In this document: in pieces, positions 59,557-64,000 of the stretch
Layout of the letters: each line of letters opens with the position of its first letter
Position numbering within the stretch: position 1 is the first letter of the stretch
Assembly (NCBI RefSeq): GCF_000208745.1
Contig: NC_030851.1
Coordinates: forward strand, 28,630,630 to 28,694,629
DNA: 64,000 nucleotides
From: Theobroma cacao
Lineage: Eukaryota > Streptophyta > Magnoliopsida > Malvales > Malvaceae
Direction of reading: 5' to 3'
Made by a program: the position numbers and the translations under genes
The notes under the pieces: model-generated
What the model saw: only the letters and a program-made list of their open reading frames with translations
The model's database searches: none
Told to the model about the DNA's origin: nothing

Positions 59557-60403
59557 CTAAGCTCCAACAGCTTCCAGCAGCTTCTTCTTCTTCTTCTTTT
59601 TCCTCCCATTTCACATTTCTTCATCCTCCATGGAAGCCTCCCTTAAAGCTTCCATAATTTTCGCTCTCTAGCTTCAATTTTCATGCTTTTGAGCACTTTT
59701 TCATAGAACTTTTTATGCTTTTTCACTCTCCCACCTTAAAAGCCTCAAAAGTCTTTGTTCATCACTTTCTCTCACTAGTTGAAAGGTTTAGATAGAGAAA
59801 GAAAGACTTGCTACAGTAGCTTGGAAGCTTTTGATAAGGAATTCAACTACAAAAAACCACCAAGGTGAGTAATGAATTAGGTTAAATTTTCAAGTTGTTG
59901 ATAATGGTTGATGATTAGAGTGGTGAGTTAATCTATTGTTGAGATTGTTATTCATTTTTAAGGTGACTAGAGTAGTGAAATAAATAGCCACCTAATGGTG
60001 ATTGAAAGCTAGTTAGGAATAACTAGCTGAACTTGAGTTAAGAAATAGCTATTAGAATTTTATTAATGCCAATTTGGGTTGGTTGTGATGTTGTGTGTAT
60101 ATAGGTTCCAACAAGGCCTCCCCTGCCCATTTAAAGCAATAATCGAAGTTAGAATCGATTAAAGAATCAACAAGACCGGTGAGTGAACTTGCATTTCAAA
60201 GCTGTTTTGGGAATGTGAATCTATTTGCACAAAAACATCGATTGATTTTATCCAACTTTTCTTAAAAACATGTGCCTTAGGAACAAGACCTTGATAAAAT
60301 ATTTTGATGTTGTGAAAATGTGAAATGTGTAAAAGGACGGACCTATGTGCTCATATACTGTGTTGATATATATATACATACGAATAATGTTATGTAATGA
60401 TAT

Positions 60404-60720
60404 TGACCCGGCTATGTGCGAGTAGGAGTGTGCATAAGCCGATGCTGACCCAGCTATGTGCGAGTAGGAGTGCGCATAAGCCGATACTGACCCGACCATA
60501 TACTAGTGGGAGTGCATATGAGCTGATGATGATGGGAGGGCATCCATGATGATGGGGGGATGCACATGCCAGTGATGACTATGGTGAGGGAGATGGATGA
60601 TGATAGTGCCCGTGTGCACGATGTGAGGGGATGTACACATGACACTGACTGTGCACGATGTGGGGGGATGCACACGATGACTCAGGCTATGTGCACGATG
60701 TGGGGGGATGCACATGATCT
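60404..60720 (+). repeat. Two adjacent tandem arrays in the N-element 3' LTR
   Basis: About three 42-bp units (GACCCGGCTATGTGCGA type) followed by about four units of roughly 40 bp with the core ACGATGTGGGGGGATGCACA. The second array matches 2840-3085 and is missing from the 5' LTR. Confidence 0.8.
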
Positions 60721-62271
60721 GGGTGAGATGATGGTGGTATTGGTGTTTATTTATGTATATAAGTATATATATGTTTGTGAAATAAAAGTTCATGAAAATG
60801 GTATATGGTTGTAATGCATGTGAAATTTGGCATGACGAATCTTGAGAATTTCCTATTTTCTTGCAAATTGATTTTTATTGCAACACCAAATGGATTTTTA
60901 GTGCACAGGAGGTCCTTTTTACACTTAGGTGCCCTGCTTCTCGCTACAGCGAGAAACATTCAGTTTTGGCAACCAACAACTCGCTGCAGCGAGAAACTCT
61001 CAGGTTCTGATGCAGTACTTTCACTTCAATAAAGATTTTGACCATCTTGCTCTCTGAACTGGGAAAAGTGATAAACACTAAAGTTGTAGCCCTGCCTTTT
61101 AGATTTCTAATGGTTTAAAAATCAGGTCAATTAGACATTTGTAGCTGGAGATATGCTAAAAAACTGAAACACATGCAAACTGACACTATTTCTCACTGCA
61201 GCGAGAAACTTTCTATTTTAGTCGCCTAAATCTCGCTACAGCTAGAATGAACTTGCTGCCATGCTTACTACCTTGCTTGATTTTAACATATTTTTCACCC
61301 ATTTAACTTTATGGATTGATCTTGGATTTTTGCAACACCATGAGGTTATTAATCAAAGTTTGAAAAGAGGGGTTTTTAGTAAGAAACTAAATCAATCACA
61401 TTGTTTTTGAAACAAGTGCATCATGATTTCCAAATTCTTCTTATTGATTGCTTGTTCCCTTCTTATGTTCACTCACTGAGTTTCATACTCACGTTTTTAA
61501 ACTTCATGTTTTCAGATTTAAAGTTAGTTGGGACCTAGATTGAGTGTCCATGTATGCTCGTGTTCTTGGTAGGTACTACGGCATCTCAGTAGCTGTACCT
61601 TTAACCATGGTCACTTCGTTGACGGTCAAGAGTCTTATGCTTGTGAACATGTATGAGTAATGATGTCAAGCCCTACTCTATTATATACTTGTCATGTCAT
61701 TCATGTGCTTGATAGAATGTTTGCATAAGTGAATGTATTAGAAAATCGATAAAAAGTCGGTATTGTACTTAGTGGTACAATTAAGTTGATTAAAGCCTTA
61801 AACTAGGCCAAATAAAAATTTTATGGTGTATTTGAGAGTTATTGAATCTTAGAATGTCTTAATATGATGATTCAGAATTTGAGGATTGATTTAAAGTCAA
61901 TTCGAAAATTTTCATAACGTAGAGGCAAAATGGTCATTTTGCCACCCAAGGGAAAAATTGAAATGTTGGATGACATTTTAACTAAATTTGATTAATTAGA
62001 GCATTATTTGAATTTGAGAAGTGAAAATTTTCAATTTCGACATTTTTCCGAACATAAGGGCAAAACGATCATTTTAAGTGTCTATGAGGACGAAATTTGA
62101 AATTATGGAATTTTACATCACCATGACACTTGTCAAACCCATGAATTTCACCCATTATTTTTTTAAGTGAGAGATTATATGTGGTGGGAATGAAATGCTT
62201 AATTATTAAGTTTTTAAACATGGACTAATTAAAAGGTGACAAGTGTCAAGCTTTAATATTATTTTAATTGC

Positions 62272-62280
62272 CTATATAAA
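62272..62280 (+). promoter_or_regulatory. TATA box of LTR-B
   Basis: CTATATAAA, a strong plant TATA match, 39 bases before the ATG at 62311. Other LTR-B copies keep an AT-rich word at this place (CATTTAAAC at 48901, TTATAAAT near 17136). Confidence 0.6.
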
Positions 62281-62310
62281 CTCACTTAAAACGCTCACAT
62301 TCACACACTT

Positions 62311-62361
62311 ATGGCCGGCCAAGCAAGGGAACAAAGAGCAAAAGAGAAGAACAAACCCTAG
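62311..62361 (+). other. Conserved 16-codon upstream ORF in LTR-B
   Basis: MAGQAREQRAKEKNKP, starting right after the expected transcription start. Minus-strand copies at 26922-26972 and 27411-27461 read MAGQTSKKREKTKTKP, the same length and the same stop (CCC TAG). The copy at 48924 starts MAGH but reads on for 40 codons. The copy at 17106 (MGGQSMK) stops early. It lies in a GGCCGGCC-containing context. Confidence 0.5.
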
Positions 62362-63329
62362 GAAAGAAAAATCCAAGAGAAATTATTGGATTTCAAGGAA
62401 TCAAGCAAGTAAAGGTAAGATTTTTTTTATTTTAGCTTGTGATCTACCTTTCCCATGCATTCTTTTTCATTCTCCATGGCTGAAATTCAAGTTTTCAAGA
62501 GGGAACCTTTGCTGGCCAAACCTAGAGGGAGAAGTTTTTGTGATGAATTTTGCTAGATTTCATATTATCCTAGTGTTTTTAGTCATTTTGTGATGTTTGG
62601 AAGGAAAAACAAGCAAGAAAATCACATGTTCTTCAACCACCCTCATTTGGCTAAATTTTTTATAGGGCATGTTGATGATGGATTTGGTTGTAATTCATGT
62701 TATTTAGCTAGGAATTGATAAATTATGATGTTGGATATCAAAACCGGTAATTGAAAAGTATAGTTCCTTTAGAAAATGGCTTGATGGAAATTGAGAAAAT
62801 CATAGTAAATGGACTTGGATTTGATTCCTAATGATATATATGGATTTACGAGACTGTGTAGACATTGATTAGTATGTTAGTTCGGAATCAAAATGAATTT
62901 TGGAAAATGTTGAAGTTAGTCAAAAAATCAAGTTCATTGTAATGCTCTGGGGTATTAGATTATTGGAAGTGTAATGAATATATTTGGAGTTAAATCAGAT
63001 GTTTTGGTTAAATCAATGGTGCATAGTTCAAATTAGGTCGAATACAAATTCCTTCCGATCACAATTGAACCTACGTAGAACACCGTTTTTAAGTGACTAT
63101 CCGAACATTTCTCATTCAACTTCATGCATTCATATAGAGTCTTAAATAGTTTTATAACAATTTGACACCAATGTATTGAATTACGTATCGTGTATTATGG
63201 ATAGGTGTTGAACCCCCTATAAAGGCAAAGATATCGTGTCAAAGGATCGAGAATAAGAGTACTCCTACCACTCCAAATTCCCATTATAGTGAGTAATCAG
63301 ATGTTCATCTTAATTATCTAAAGTGGTTT

Positions 63330-64000
63330 TGTCAAGCCTAGCTATATAATATGTTTTCCATATTATATAGGTACTTGATCGAATGTCTACATATTTGAAT
63401 GCCTTAGAAATCGTTAAAACATGATATTGTACCTAATGGTACAATTAAGCTGAATTAAGCCTCAAACTAGTCCAAATAGAGATTTTAAGATGAAATGGAG
63501 AATTTTAAAACCCTAGAATGACTTAATATGGTGATTCAGAGTTCGAGGATTGATTTGGAGTTAAATTAGAATTTTCATGACATAAGGGCAAAATGGTCAT
63601 TTTGCCACCCAAGGGCAAAATTGGAATTTTTGAAATTTTGCACCACCATGACACTTGTCAAGCCCTTGAATTTTACCTATTGTACTTTGGATAATTGAGA
63701 TATTTTATGTGGTGGTGGGAGAATGCTTAATTATTAAGTTTAAAAATGGATTAATGGAATGGTGACAAGTAGCAAGCTTTCATTTCTTTATAATTTACAT
63801 TAAAAATCAGCACATGACTCTCCTATTTCACTCCCATATGTACGGCCTCACCAAGAACAAAGAAGAAAAAAAAAAAGAAGAACAAACCCTAAGGAGCAAA
63901 ATTCAAGGAAAATTGGTGGATTTCAAGGAATTAAGCAAGTAAAGGTAAAATTTCTTGATTTTAGCTTGTGATCTACCTTTCCCATGCATTCTTTTTCATT
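63330..64000 (+). repeat. Second LTR-B nested in LTR-B, truncated by the window
   Basis: Starts TGTCAAGCCTAGC and repeats the order seen from 61664: 'acctaatggtacaatta' near 63430, a gene-like leader 'acaaaccctaag' near 63881 and 'aagtaaaggtaaaat' near 63936. Its sequence closely follows 61664-62470. Confidence 0.85.

Larger units (their letters stand above)
52484..61663 (+). mobile_element. N-element: large LTR element without coding capacity
   Basis: 5' LTR, PBS, 4.4-kb interior, PPT and 3' LTR are in the right order. No gag or pol domain is visible in the interior. It matches a large non-autonomous derivative that would need proteins from a partner. The likely partner type is the Gypsy element at 37244: LTR blocks, PBS, PPT (AAGTGGGGGAGA) and the words before the PPT ('aatttaaattcg') are shared. 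Its 5' and 3' LTRs are unusually different in structure, which points to recombination. Confidence 0.75.
59058..61663 (+). repeat. 3' LTR of the N-element, interrupted by LTR-B
   Basis: Starts TGTAGTATCCTG. It keeps the normal LTR-A-type second half: palindromes at 60937-61255 and 'ggtaggtactacggcatctcag' near 61568. It is cut at 61663 by LTR-B, and its end lies outside the window. The TATA-like CATAAATATC is at about 59547. Confidence 0.85.
61664..64000 (+). repeat. LTR-B in the N-element 3' LTR, right end outside
   Basis: Starts TGTCAAGCCCTACTC. It is preceded by AATGA (61659-61663), which should recur beyond the right end if it is a clean insertion. It is interrupted at 63330 by a second LTR-B in the same orientation. 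Confidence 0.8.

Noticed and set aside
62243..62593. 116-residue frame across the LTR-B leader
   Set aside because: It overlaps the TATA box, so most of it would not follow the start of transcription. It is not kept in the other LTR-B copies.

Overview
This window looks like gene-free, transposon-packed DNA from a flowering plant, most likely a eudicot with a large genome. It is AT-rich, has five assembly gaps (N runs), and every recognisable coding stretch belongs to an LTR retrotransposon. I found no host gene, tRNA, rRNA or CRISPR array. Family names used here (LTR-A, LTR-B, LTR-C, N-element) are my own labels, based on resemblance seen by eye within the window.

Left edge (1-9071). Positions 1-4383 are the 5' end of a minus-strand, non-coding LTR element (the N-element), with primer binding site and LTR. 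It sits in a partial LTR-A (4384-5705). That in turn abuts the 3' end of a plus-strand Tat/Athila-like Ty3/Gypsy element (5706-9071).

Centre (about 9072-51701). One decayed minus-strand Ty1/Copia element with a SIRE-like gag, only about 3.7 kb of sequence, is spread over about 42.6 kb because other elements landed in it. Direct insertions, each with its 5-bp target duplication, are: solo LTR-A 10314-18393 (AGATC/AGATG), solo Tat-like LTR 19106-20742 (ATTTT), solo LTR-C 20965-36817 (TGAGG), a complete Ty3/Gypsy element 37244-47756 (GATTG) and solo LTR-B 48289-51064 (TCTAA). LTR-A contains a second solo LTR-A (11158-13644, AAATA) and a solo LTR-B (14783-17744, TTTTC). LTR-C contains a mosaic LTR (23061-28934, GTATA), which itself contains an LTR-B (25325-28105), and a decayed Ty1/Copia element (29063 to about 36350). 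Removing LTR-C, the Tat-like LTR and the Gypsy element with one target-site copy each makes the host gag reading frame run on across all three junctions.

Right edge (51702-64000). A fragment of the same Copia LTR as at 29063 lies here in opposite orientation. It is followed by a second N-element, plus strand, with 5' LTR 52484-54571, PBS 54576, a 4.4-kb non-coding interior, PPT 59045-59057 and 3' LTR from 59058. Its 3' LTR is interrupted by an LTR-B at 61664, which holds another same-strand LTR-B from 63330 that runs off the window.

Nothing here is likely to make an active protein: the gag-pol genes of the Copia and Gypsy elements carry many stops and several frameshifts. The interest lies in the dated order of insertions, the excess of solo LTRs, LTRs assembled from two families, a non-coding element family that may borrow the Gypsy element's machinery, and conserved small features inside the LTRs (palindrome arrays, a 16-codon upstream ORF, 42-bp repeats).
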